Source of the DNA: Cladocopium goreaui
Lineage: Eukaryota; Sar; Dinophyceae; Suessiales; Symbiodiniaceae
Direction: 5' to 3'
DNA length: 64,000 nt
Assembly (NCBI GenBank): GCA_947184155.2
Contig: CAMXCT020002027.1
Location: 45,001-109,000, forward strand
Shown here piece by piece: positions 25,135 through 37,100 of this stretch. The translations under genes were made by a program, and so were the position numbers. Positions within the stretch are counted from its first letter, which is position 1. Every line of letters begins with the position of its first letter. Below the pieces are notes generated by a model. It was not told where the DNA came from. It saw nothing but the letters and a program-made list of their open reading frames with translations, and did no database searches.

Positions 25135-28100
25135 GTGGGAAGGAGTTGCCTCAGCCTTGGTGATGCTGTGCCTCGTCAGTGCGTACAGGTTATGGATGTG
25201 GATTTAGCAATACAAATGGTACTAACAGTGATAATTTGTGGATTAGTAGTATACCATAAATGATTAATGACAACTAACAGTTTAGTGATTTAGAAGATTC
25301 TTATCACTTACTAGTAGCAATGTTGATTATGTTGATTAATTACTTAGCAATACTTAAATGTTGATGATGTTCATGTTTTTTCTTGGCTATCAATCTCCAG
25401 AAACAACTTGCAGTTCTTGGCACACGTTTCTTGCGGTGCTTGGAGCTACGTTCTTTGCACGGTTGGTGTAACCGTTTGAAAATTATAAATATCATGGAGA
25501 TCAATGCACCTATTGGAAATTGCAATGTTGGGTTTCTTTCTGAATTTTCCGGCGTGTATCCGGTGGTATCCCCTGATGCATCTGATGGAATTATCCATGA
25601 CATAGCCACAACTCATGACTCGCGAATTGGTTTGGGGTCAACGTATATCAGCGTGCAACACCCAAACGAAAGTGTGGTATACATTGGTATATGGTATACG
25701 TGAACACTTCCTGAAATGGCCTAAACAACTCATGCGTGCTGCTCTGGGCCCTGGGTTTGTCCAAGAATGAGATTTTCCTGAAATAACTCGGTTGTATGTC
25801 ATCTTATTGTGGGGAAAGTTTAAACCATGGGCCCATGGGCTTTGAAATTCACCTATTCTCAAGCAAACCCATGTCAAATGCTGTTGGTTTCCCTCCGAAA
25901 ATAATAACTCCATCGGTTTGGGGCCCCTTTGCCAGGGCCCAGTGGTCTCTGCAGCAACCTGGTCGCAATATTCCGGTGACTATATTTAAGGATTAGTTTT
26001 TGTTGTACATAAAGCGACCTATTGGTTCCAAAGTTATTCAACACTTAGTGGTTGTTTTAAGGAATGTAAACATTGACCCATCTGCGGGCTTCCCAATTTT
26101 GATCAGACATATAATATAGATGAACTACAACACGGCGGAGTTATCATGTTTGCCACGCATCGCGAGGTTTATGTGGTTCAAAACCTGATAAATGGCCACG
26201 AAGCATTGGTTTGTCAGGGTACCCCCAAATAAATTCTACATTGTCCATATTTGTTTGACAATAAGATGTTTGACATAAGTGACATAAGTTTCTCCGTCAA
26301 AAAATTGCTATGTAACTTGATTTCCTAGCCATTTCATCCCTAGATTCAACCCATCAACTAGCCAGTCTGCAGAACCCTGGTTGGGTGGTTGGGTCAGGAT
26401 CTACTGGGCTCGGAAGATCGCGCTGAAGTTTTATCATAGCATCCAAAACCGAGAAGCGAATTGAGGGCTACATGTTCGGTCCATGGAAGGATGGACCGGA
26501 TGGATAAATTGTCATGACTTTCCGGGAGGGAAAACAACAACAAACTGTTGGGTGATCAGTTGATCATGACTTTCCCCTGTTAAAATGCAGTAAATCTGGG
26601 GGAATAGACCCCCAGACAAAGCCATGTGACCAGAGTGGAATTGGCGTTTGATGTTTCCAGCCAAAGTGTTCATGGTCCATCATGCAAAGCAGTGAAGCCG
26701 ATGTGTCCTGAGAAGTGAGTGTCAAAAGAACACCAGTTGTTGAAATAGGCTTTATCCCTCAACCAGACATGGTTCATGCAATTGTTCATGCAATTTGAAA
26801 TACCAATTTTGGAGATTTTTGGATGGGAGAGACATCTAGATTTCTAGGCTATGTTAATGTTCATGTTATGTGTCATTGCCAGGTGAATACCCCAGGGATC
26901 CTGATGATTTTTTTGCCTCGTGCTTTCGTTTTTTTTTAAAACGACTTTTCTCGACGGGTTTTTGTTGTGTTGTTGAACTTTATCTTGCGCCTGTGTTTGT
27001 TTCATATTATATGATATTATATGTGAATATGCCTTTTATTATGTGGGGTGGGGTTGGGTTGGCCTGGGGTGGGATGTTAGCATTCGGTTTAATCTGATTC
27101 CAATGCTGATGCTGCGGTGATGATGGGACTGATGATACGATATGGTGATGATGTTCTGTCGCAAAATGCGATTTCGGTCGTTGGTGCACGGTCAGTCGTC
27201 ATCATGGCTGTCACCTATCGGTGCGTTCGTGACCGCAACGGTGGCAAGGTCTCGACCGTTACGTTCATGCGGAACGCATGCGCGTTTCAAAATGCGAAGC
27301 AGTGAGCAACAAAAGTGTGGAAAACCGTAGACGTTTTTTTTTTATGTTTGTCGTTATCATGTGCGCACTCTGCGGCAAATCTGCTTGTCGAAATTGCCAA
27401 ACTGGCTTAACTGGCTTAAGATAATTTATGCCGAGCAGAAAAACATGAGGTGCAGTGTAGGCGCAACTTTGCTGGTGCCCTTGATTTGAACCCTCAAGGC
27501 TAAATTACGAGAAAATTATTGTAAAACCCCAAGGCTAAATACCAGCTCGTGACCTTCTTTCAGGTCAGTGAATTGCTATAATTTTCCATAATTTAGGTAG
27601 GTATAATTAGGTCATTTCACAATGTACCCTCTGGTAAACTAACATAGCAATGGAAAATCACAATTTTTAATGGGAAAATCCACTATAAATGGCAATTTTC
27701 GATAGCTATGTTAGTTTACCAGAGGGTATGGCTTCTTTTCATGATTTATCATGTTTGTCCCCTCCCCCTTGGCTCCAGGACTTGGCGCAGTCTCGCAGAA
27801 TTCCAAAAAGCGGTGGCTGAAAATGAACGCCCAGGGGCGTGGCGGGCCGGTTGACCGGGGTGTGTCTGAACATGTTGAGAAAGCCCAGTCCCCAGAAGAT
27901 CCCATAGTTTAAACATGTTTGAAACATCACGTTTCTCTCTTTTTTTTAGTTATGGGGTTGCACTGTATCCATCTGTATACCTCAGTTTTGCACAAAGCCA
28001 TAACGTTGCAGTCACTATGGGCGCAACGGGTTTATCCTTCGAGGTTTGATTCAAACAAGGGAATGATCCTTAATTTTCATGGTTGCCTAGTTAACCACCT

Positions 28101-31100
28101 ATGTCCACTCTTCAGAATCCAGACTCTCCGGATTTTCGGTCAGAGCACATACATATCTGGTTGGTGGTTTGGAACATGAAATTTATGTTTACATATATTG
28201 GGAATAGTAACCCCAACTGACGAACTCATATTTTTCAGAGGGGTAGGTCAACCACCAACCAGCATGTGTACAGTACGTTACATAATAATACAGCAATATA
28301 AATCAGATGACATATACACAATTATACACACATCCGCAATCATCCGCATAAGATGGTTTTTCATACCCCACTTACAAAATATAGATATACCATGATATAC
28401 CATCTATATCCATAGAAACCTTAGTAATCCCTAGTATATCCGATGAACTATTCCAATCATCAAACAGTGTAACAGGCGCCATGGCTGTCCAAAATTCCAC
28501 GGCGCCCAGGTGGCGGGGCTTTTACCGTGGCGCTCTTTTCGGCACCTTCGCCCTGCTGTTTGGGAGACCCAGAAGGACCCAGGAGGACTGTGGGATCTGA
28601 GCGGTTGCTTCATCGTTCAGCAAGTTAAAAATGTGTCTATCCTCACCATGGTTAGTGGGGGATATATTTATAAGTAATTACGATTTATTATTAATTAATT
28701 TTACATTGGTTTGTGGGGGATATGTGAATGTATGTATATACTATATATATATATATACGTAATTGTATATTATATATGTATAATTATATATATATATTAT
28801 TATTATATATATATATATAACTTAAGAGAAAAAACGTTTTTGATTTTGGTTGTTGATGAGTCAAACATGTAACGAATCAGGGTTGAATCCTCATGACGGC
28901 GAACCATAGATGGCCGAACTGCTGTAGGGGGGAAGATCCTTTGAAAAAATACATCAAAAGGCCGAACTGTATAATCTGGATGTATTGATATATAATCCTT
29001 TATATATCTGGATATATTGTTTGAATTGAGTTAGATATATCTAGAGATATTGTATTTCGCTAAGCAAAATTCGACGAATGGTCTTAAAATGTCAACCTAC
29101 CCAAGGTATGAAAAACAACCAAATCGTGTTCTGCAACCCCGAAACATTGGTGTCCAAACGGTCAGTCCAACTGTGGACGTCCACCCAGTAGTCGCATTTT
29201 GGGTACGTTCCACTGATGGAATCCTGGAATCCCCTCCTGTATACATGACTTATGAAGACTAATGTGTCATTCAATCGATACAGACATTTGGTTGGTGGTT
29301 TGGAACATGTTTGGAACATTTTTATAATCTGGATTTACTGATATATAATCCTTTATATATCTGGATATATTGTTTGAATTGAGCCAGATATATCCAGAGA
29401 TATACATTTTTTTATGACTTTCCATATATTTCATATGGGAATGTCATCATCCCAACTGACTTTCACTGGTCAAGCACCAACCAGGACATTGGTCCCATTC
29501 ACCGTTAGGCCGGGGCATTGCGTTTGGTACTTGGCCTACGAAGGGCTGGGCGCCTCAGGAAAAAAAATCGTTGGTGCCAATAAATCCATAAAAACCATGG
29601 GTTATAAGGTGATATATCTATATATCTATAGCTAATGGGATTATAACCATAGTTAATGGGATTATATAACCATATATATATATATAGTTAATGGGATTAT
29701 AACCATAGTTAATGGGATTATATAACCATATATATATATATCTAGTTAATGGGATTATAACCATAGTTAATGAGATTATATAACCATATATATATATATA
29801 TCTATAGTTAATGGGATTATAACCATAGTTAATGGGATTATATAACCATAGATATATCTATAGTTAATGGGATTATAACCATAGTTAATGGGATTATCTA
29901 TAGTTAATGGGATTATATAACCATAGATATATGTATAGTTAATGGGATGATAATTCATTTTTTCACTGGGGGTACCACCTTGTAGGGAATGCTTTGGAGA
30001 TGATCGTAGTAAAAACCATAGGTTTATAGACCTTCCCTTCAGATCTGAAAGTAGATCAATGTCAACGCCTGTTTTGATATAGTTTATCAAGCAAGGTATG
30101 TTCATTTAGATTCTATGTTTAACTCTAAACCATATATCCCAGTGGATAATGGAGATATCTAGTGTAAAAGAACATAGTTTCCGGTAGAGTTTCTTAAAAC
30201 CCTCCATTGAATCCCCATTTTTAGCTTTGGTGAACCATTTCTATAAACATCACCCGAAGACTGGTGAACTTCCAGGCTTGGAATCATGGTGATTTAAAGT
30301 AAGGCGTAAACCATCCCCAAATTTACCATTTTGTTACTGTAATATATATATATATGTATATATATATACATATAATATATATATACATATAATATATATA
30401 TATATATGTATAATTATTTGCATATATGTATATATATATATATTTATGTGTGGTAGAAACCATGAAAATATACGAACATATGGGGATTGTTTATGACAGT
30501 TCTTTACTCTAAATTCATCTGAACTATGCGACCCTAGAAGCACTGCTTCTCCAGATCCACATCGCAGGTCCAAATGGCACCTCACTCCCTTCTTCCCGGA
30601 GCGAACGGCCCCTGCCGCCGCGGCTGCGGTGGCCGAATGCCCGAGCACCTGAGTTGCTAAGGGGGGGAAATCCATAAATGGGGGCACACCCAATAGCTGG
30701 AGGGTTTTTATAGCTTAAAAATCCGAACATAAAATGGATGATTTATAATTTATATAGGGGTAATTAGCCCCATTTTAGGAAACCTCCACAAAGGTACCCC
30801 CAATACTTGCTGTTGAACGAAGCCCTTATTGGTGATTGTTGATGGTTCATAAACCCTTAATGAAGTCATTTTGGTGCTGAATCTGGGAAACCGCATGATA
30901 CAAATTCCGTTGCCAAGTTTGATTACCAGTAATTTCTGATGGATCTTGACTGTCAAAGCAGAGATGTCAGTAATGTGAGAGCGTGCATCGATGAATTTGT
31001 TGATATTTTGCCCTAGGGTATGGCTGGTTCATGGCTTGGGTTATTTTAAATATTACTTGGGCTCGGGAAGAGATTGGAAAAAACATCCTAACCACATGCT

Positions 31101-32249
31101 GGGTATATAAATATAACTTGTATATGTATATATTTAAATAGCAACCCTCAAAAAGACAGAACAGTTGGACACCTGGAAACTGGGAAAACATAATCTAGAA
31201 TGTCTATATAATTATAGGTACATATCTGTACCATCCTAGAAAGAGACATGTTTCTATTTTTTCGGACCCCCAAAAATCCTTAATCAAAGATGGCGAGAAA
31301 CAGTCGCATGTAGTTCGATGGTATACTTCAATGGTATCTTTCCAATTAAACGCCCGTTTGGGATTTATTAATCCAGGGTTGACATTGTTCGATATGTTTT
31401 TATTCCCCAGTCAGGATTTCCTTCATCGCCATGTTTGATAGTGCGCTTCCAAGGTTGCTACGTCGCCTGCGCAATGCCTGTGGAGAATGTACCAGCCACA
31501 GGATCACTGCTGTGCTGATGAAAAATGTTGAACCATATTTAAGAAATCATCCATTGATGCAGTCATTGGATTGGTTTAAGGGAAAATCTACAGGAAAGCC
31601 CTATATTTCATGGTAAAAACCATGGTTTCCTGTAGATTTTCCCATCAACCAATCCATTGATGCAGGTGATTTGGCGAAAAATAGGGAAATTGAATAGGTA
31701 ATGATAAAGAATGTCACGGATTGTTCTGGGTGTCGGCAAAAGATATTCACATTTTTCATGGCCAAATTGGATCGTTGGATGATCTGTCAAATTGCAATGG
31801 AAATCTCGATTTATGAAGGGTTTTGGGATCAAAATTGTGAACGGCAAATGTTTGTTGGAGGGTATACATACCAGTTGCACAGCGAGGTCGATTTTGGTGT
31901 TGTGTTCTGAATTGCGCTGGACATGTTTTTTGCAGTGTCTCTACACAAATGGGCAATCTTTCTCAGGTTCCATTAGATACTATTCTGGTCCATGGCTTTC
32001 TCGATGTTTCGTCAATGAAATCTGTCAACCTTTTCAGGCTCTTATTCTTTGGGAATGAGATGGGATTGTTTAGAAAAGTGTTTTTCGAAAAAATCCCCTT
32101 AAATCATCTTAAATCGTGAACATCAATGGTATTCCAATGGTTTCCTTTCAACAAAACCATTTCATTGAAGCCACCAGGTGGTGGTGCGGATCCAATGTCG
32201 GAAAGCCTCCGCCAGGGATCCTAGGGTCGTGTTTTGGTGCTTGTTGTAA
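25135..32249 (+). CDS. Unrecognised multi-exon gene(s), some membrane-like segments
   Basis: Exons with matching phases form three groups. Group 1: 25135-25188 (hydrophobic, WEGVASALVMLCLVSAYR, phase 2 to 2) and 25401-25461 (NNLQFLAHVSCGAWSYVLCT, 2 to 0). Group 2: 27779-27859 (SQNSKKRWLKMNAQGRGG, 1 to 1), 28476-28589 (hydrophobic GALFGTFALLFG, 1 to 1) and 29509-29558 (RGIAFGTWPTKGWAPQ, before a possible GA donor). Group 3: 31415-31511 (FDSALPRLLRRLRNACGEC, 2 to 0) and 32178-32249 (VVVRIQCRKASARDP, stop TAA at 32247). A GC-rich island at 30555-30652 (RTAPAAAAAVAEC in one frame) lies between groups 2 and 3 and is open in two frames. The groups are not proven to be one gene. No family is recognised; two segments could be transmembrane. 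Confidence 0.45.
27117..27305 (+). CDS. Candidate CpG-rich coding interval
   Basis: A 62-codon frame ends in TGA at 27303-27305 and reads RCVRDRNGGKVSTVTFMRNA near its end. The stretch is unusually CpG-rich compared with the AT-rich surroundings. A second frame over the same bases is also open. No acceptor clearly defines its start and no family is recognised. Confidence 0.25.
   Translation: MMMGLMIRYGDDVLSQNAISVVGARSVVIMAVTYRCVRDRNGGKVSTVTFMRNACAFQNAKQ
27625..27728. mobile_element. Family A MITE
   Basis: TACCCTCTGGTAAAC and GTTTACCAGAGGGTA, perfect ends, intronic, 50 bp before the exon at 27779. Confidence 0.88.
28157..28262. mobile_element. Family B MITE (typical copy)
   Basis: CTGGTTGGTGGTTTGG at the left and ACCACCAACCAG at the right, 106 bp, with the internal ccaactgacgaactcatat block. 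Confidence 0.88.
28970..29052. repeat. Palindromic 'atatctggatata' element, free copy
   Basis: The sequence from tataatctggat to ctagagatat is partly self-complementary and is repeated almost exactly at 29318-29403, where it interrupts a family-B element. Confidence 0.7.
29288..29484. mobile_element. Family B MITE interrupted by another repeat
   Basis: Family-B ends lie at about 29288 (ttggttggtggtttggaaca) and 29484 (caccaaccag). The interior holds an extra 86-bp block (about 29318-29403) that also occurs alone at 28970-29052. Confidence 0.75.
29618..29945. repeat. Higher-order tandem repeat of 'ttaatgggattataacca'
   Basis: Units of roughly 55-65 bp combine agttaatgggattataacc with TA runs of varying length, about six times, then shorten. 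The copies differ mainly in the TA run. Confidence 0.9.
31552..31664. repeat. Inverted-repeat element (about 113 bp)
   Basis: The left arm (cattgatgcagtcattggat, then gggaaaatctacagg) is mirrored by cctgtagattttccc and ccaatccattgatgcag on the right, with a loop around 31605. Confidence 0.8.
31935..32033 (+). CDS. Candidate exon, frame unresolved
   Basis: A strong acceptor (ttttttgcag, ending 31934) is followed by a stretch open in more than one frame. One frame reads CLYTNGQSFSGSIRYYSGPW and ends at CAG before a possible GC donor. Another reads MGNLSQVPLDTILVHGFL. The exon exists only if one of these joins the chain ending at 32249, and I could not match the phases. Confidence 0.3.
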
Positions 32250-32660
32250 TGGCGAGGATCGCAAGCACCAGCGCAGAATCATGAGAACAATATAATATGA
32301 TGATATGGGGATGGGTCAATACCTATGATTACCATATTTGCGGGAATAACCATCTATTCACCAGCTATTTTAGAATACCTAGGGTACCAGGGTTTTGACC
32401 CATAACCATGTAGAAATCCCCAAACGTGGATAGAAACGTGTTTCCAGGATGGTATAGATTGTATAGATGATGATGTTTTCCCAAGAATTTGTATGGGGGA
32501 TGCTATAATGAATTAACGTCATAAGTCTGATAAGAGAGCGATCGCGCAATGCAATGGTGAGAACAGTGATAGACAGAAAAGAACATGTATATGTAAAAAG
32601 ACGAAAAACAATGTATACAAGTGGTACTGATGATGACAACAATGACAATGACAATGACAA

Positions 32661-32768
32661 TACCTCTGGTAATTTAACATAGCTATTGAAAATGGTCATT
32701 TATAGTCGATTTTCCCATGAAAAAATGTGATTTTCCATAGTTATGTCACTGTAGTTTACCAGAGGGTA
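32661..32768. mobile_element. Family A MITE
   Basis: TACCTCTGGTAATTTAAC (one base short at the end) and GTTTACCAGAGGGTA. It sits in an acaatg tandem run. Confidence 0.82.
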
Positions 32769-33655
32769 ATGACAAAAGGTTGATCATAATGATCATTATC
32801 ACCATCACCACCATCTTCACCATCATCACCATCTTCACCATCATCACCATCGTCCATGTACCACCACCACAATCATTGTTATCAGCCACGATCAGTGTCA
32901 CCGTCTTGAATTGTTGTCAGAGTTCTCAGCTAATGTTGTCACCAAAGCCATCAGGACAATCTACAGCACAAACACAGTACATGTGTGTGTACCCCAGTTA
33001 CATCTTGGTTTACGACCCCTCTATATCTATCTTGGCAATCAATCATTGTGGTCATTGCGCGTGGAAAATCAACCATTTTGAGATGATGTTGATGTATTGT
33101 ACCCATTGAACATACGGAACATCTCTCAGTGTCATCTTATACCCATTGAATCCCATTGATAGAGTACGTTCATCTTCATTCCAAACTTTCTAAACGTTTG
33201 GATTTTGCGTTGCTAGGCTAGGTGTTCAGGAAGTAAGGGGTATCGTTTTCAGGAGCCAAGTAGGGAGGCCCAAAATGATCCTTTGAAGAGATCCCATTCA
33301 ACCCATCGTCATGGGTCATCATCGCACTCCAAGAATCACGGTATTTTGATGTATTTTGGAGATGGGGAATGATGGGATCTGGTATGACATGGAAGGAGTA
33401 TATGTAAAGCATCGTAAAGCAATAGGATTTGAAAATGGCTGGGATTCCATCAATCTATATTAGAGTGGTTTATGAAAAGTTTATGACATGGCTTTACCAT
33501 TTAACATCGATTATAATTTACCTTTACCCATCTGTTGATGGGATTTTCCATGGAAATAAAGCAGGGGACTCCGCGAGGCCCCTCAGCTGCGTTGGGGCGT
33601 GCGGGACCTGGACCATGGGAGGGTGAACCACCATGGGAAACAGATAGCCAAATAA

Positions 33656-33757
33656 CTGGTTGGTGGTTTCAAACATGTTTTTTTCCATTTCATATATGGG
33701 ATGTCATCCTTCCCATTGACTCATAGTTTTAAAGATTGTTATTGCACCACCAACCAG
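33656..33757. mobile_element. Family B MITE
   Basis: CTGGTTGGTGGTTTC and GCACCACCAACCAG. The next copy begins only about 30 bp downstream. Confidence 0.82.
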
Positions 33758-33787
33758 AATAGCTCTGATGTATGGCTCTAATGTCTA

Positions 33788-33891
33788 CTGGTTGGTGGTT
33801 TGGAACATGAATTTGATTTTTCCATATTAGGAATAATCATCCCAACTGACGAACTCATATTTTTCAGAGGGGTATGTATACCACCAACCAG
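33788..33891. mobile_element. Family B MITE
   Basis: CTGGTTGGTGGTTTGG and ACCACCAACCAG, 104 bp, second of a close pair. The interiors of the pair differ, so they are separate insertions rather than a tandem duplication. Confidence 0.85.
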
Positions 33892-34174
33892 ATATAGTTT
33901 TGCAGCTCCCCTGTTCCAAGCAGCCATAGTTCATGAGAGCCACATACTTGAGTGACATTTAATCAGTCTTGCAGCCTCCCAAAGACCTGCCCTTAGCGAT
34001 GACCATGTCAGACCTGCTCATTTCCATCGCAGATGGCCACATTATAGACTTATCATACACAATATGTCAAATTATTGGAATATAATAGTTGTTTATTATC
34101 AAAATTGTCAAAATACTTGTCAAATTATTACTAAATAGTTGGAATATGTTTAGATATTGTCATTACTGTTGCAG

Positions 34175-37100
34175 CTAACATCAACAACTCCATCATCTCC
34201 ATCCAGGCGCCATTTAGCTCAAGCTAAGGGCCATGGTTCGTTTCTGCAAAATGTCGTATCCATGAGAGAAGACGCCTGGGCGCACTTCGCCCAGGGCGTT
34301 CTCAGCGCAGAACTCGATGCCGCCGAAGCGCAGATCCAGCGGCACTTGCGACTGATGCAGCTGGCGGCACCGCTGGTGGCTGTGCTGTCTGGGGCTTCTT
34401 TGCCGAAATTGCAAGTTTTTGTTTTTTTAATGGTGGTTGTGCGGTGGTTCTATGGTGGTTTTATGGTGACTTTATGGTGGTTTTAGGATGATCTTATGGT
34501 CTTTATGGTGGTTTCATGGTGACTTTATGGTGGTTTAAAAAGGTATTTTGATTTGCTTAATGTGTTTACGTTGTGTTTTTGATGGTTGTGCAGCACTTAA
34601 AGTGGGAATAGAGAACCACCAAAATATTAGGATTTCACAAACAACTTATGAGAATATATGAGAATGAGAATATTGTTGCATGAATTGAGAGCTAGAAATG
34701 GGCAAGCACCAGCTAATGAACATTACTGGATAGAATGAAATATAGAATATAATATAGAATGTAGATGATATCGTGTACATATAGTGTGTATATATATATA
34801 TACACATGATATACGATCATATGATACCACACATGTGGTTTTTTATCCTCCAAAATGAGGTGACCAGTGATTTCAATCCATAGACGATGGATGCACTCGA
34901 CTATTGAAAATGGCCCATTTATAGTGGATGTGTCTATTAAAAATGGTGATTTTCCATAGTTATGTGCCTTTTTACCAGAGGGTAAATCAAAGAGTTTCAG
35001 GAAAAAAGACATGCACCGATGATTTAACTATGGTTGATGGTGAATATCCACTTCTGACCGCCTTGCTGTCAGTGACGAATCGTTTCGCCCAAAAAGGCGT
35101 TGCACGCCTATGGCATGGCACTGCGAAAACGTCACGGAGAGGCCCCATATTGGACCAAGCAGGGCTGGTGGATTGGTTTGCTCATGGATCTTTTGTGAGG
35201 CGGGTCCAGTGGTGGTTTTGGTGGATCTCCACAGCAAAACTATAACTGCTTGGTGCTTTGGAACCATGGAATTTGATGACTTCCCCAATAGTTGGGATGA
35301 TGATCTTTGGCTTTCATATTTTTCAGGGGGGTTGTAACCACCAACCAGATAATTCAAAAAAAGTTGGTATTAGTACTATGGTTGACTATAGAGGTGAATA
35401 TATGGTTAACTAAGGTTGACTACGGTTTTTTGATGGATTTGTTGGAGATGATATATATATATATATATATACATACATATTCGCAAACATTGGGTGATGT
35501 TTAGTGGGGACATGTACCCCTGTTTTTCGTGGTTGCTCAATGTAGCTCAAAAAATTGGCCATTTTTTTAACCCAGTGCTGGTTCAAGCCTCCTTTTTGGC
35601 GCTTAACTTTCAAGTTTGCTTGAATCTTAATGTTTCATTGCAGAATCCCAATTTTCATGGTTGCTGAATAATCCTTTTCGTTGGTTGATGAAAATTCATA
35701 GAGGGGTCGCCCTTTTGAGGTAAATAACTATAAATGGTACAACACACCGGCCAATCTATTTTCCTCAAAAGGAGGTCAAGCCTAATGGTCGCATATATAT
35801 CCCACTATATCCCGTATCTACCAGGTGGCAGGTATCCATATATTCCATGATAAACCCGTTCTATGAACCATTGCGAAGCCCGTTATAACTGTAGCTGACC
35901 ATAGTGAACCATATTTACCCATAGTTAACCATAGTACATACCCACTATATTAATTATAGTTAATGTGGATATCCACCATAGTATTAATCACAGTATTAGT
36001 ATTAACCCATAGTTTATCATAGTTACTACATATCCATTGTATGAACCATAATTAACCATAGTGACCCATCATATTTCCACTATATGAATCATTATATACC
36101 CATGATATATCCCATATAACCATAATTGACCATGGTATTCATCATAGCTAGCATCATAGTCAACCATAGTTATTGTTTTTGCTTTGTACATGATGTTATA
36201 TATATATATATATGTGATATTATATATATGTGATATTATATATATATATATGTGTATAAATCATAGCTATCCCTGTTGTAACCATAATTAACATTAGTTA
36301 CATAACCCATATTTAACCATAGTAAACCCCCGTAATTATATTAGTTCCAACCAGAGTTAGCCATAGTGACCCACAGTTAAGCATTAAACATAGTTTATAT
36401 TAACGGATGTTGACCATAGCTGACCATACTGAAGCCTTCTAATATGCACATGTATATATATAATATATATATATAATATTACTGTTAGTAGGTATCCCAT
36501 CATGTATTTCATGATATTCCATCGTATTAACATAGTTGATTCCATGATATTCCATGATCTTCCATGATCTTCCATGACCAATATATTCACATCATATTAA
36601 CTTTTGGTGAAGTCCATGAAAAAACCATAGTTACCCATAGATATAACATGTTATAACCATAGATATAACCATAGATATAACCATAGATATAACATGTTAT
36701 AACCATAGATATAACCATAGATATAACCATAGATATAACCATAATTAACCATAGTTATAACCATAGATATAACCATAGATATAACCATAGATATAACCAT
36801 AGATATAACCATAGATATAACCATAGATATAACCATAGATATAACCATAGATATAACCATAGTTCACCGGTAACATTCCTCTCTTAGCGTTCCCATCGTG
36901 AGAGGCATTTGCTTCAGCTTGGCCACGCCACTGATGGCGGTGGAGCTCTTGGTCCCGCTGACCGCGGTGGCGCAGTTGGCCACGGCCTTTCTCTGCGGCG
37001 TCTGCCTCTTCCAGGAGCGCAGCACGGTGATGCAACAACTGGGCTTCGTGCCTTGGCAGCCTTGGCACGGTGAATTTTTTTGGGATTGCTTGGCAAGAGT

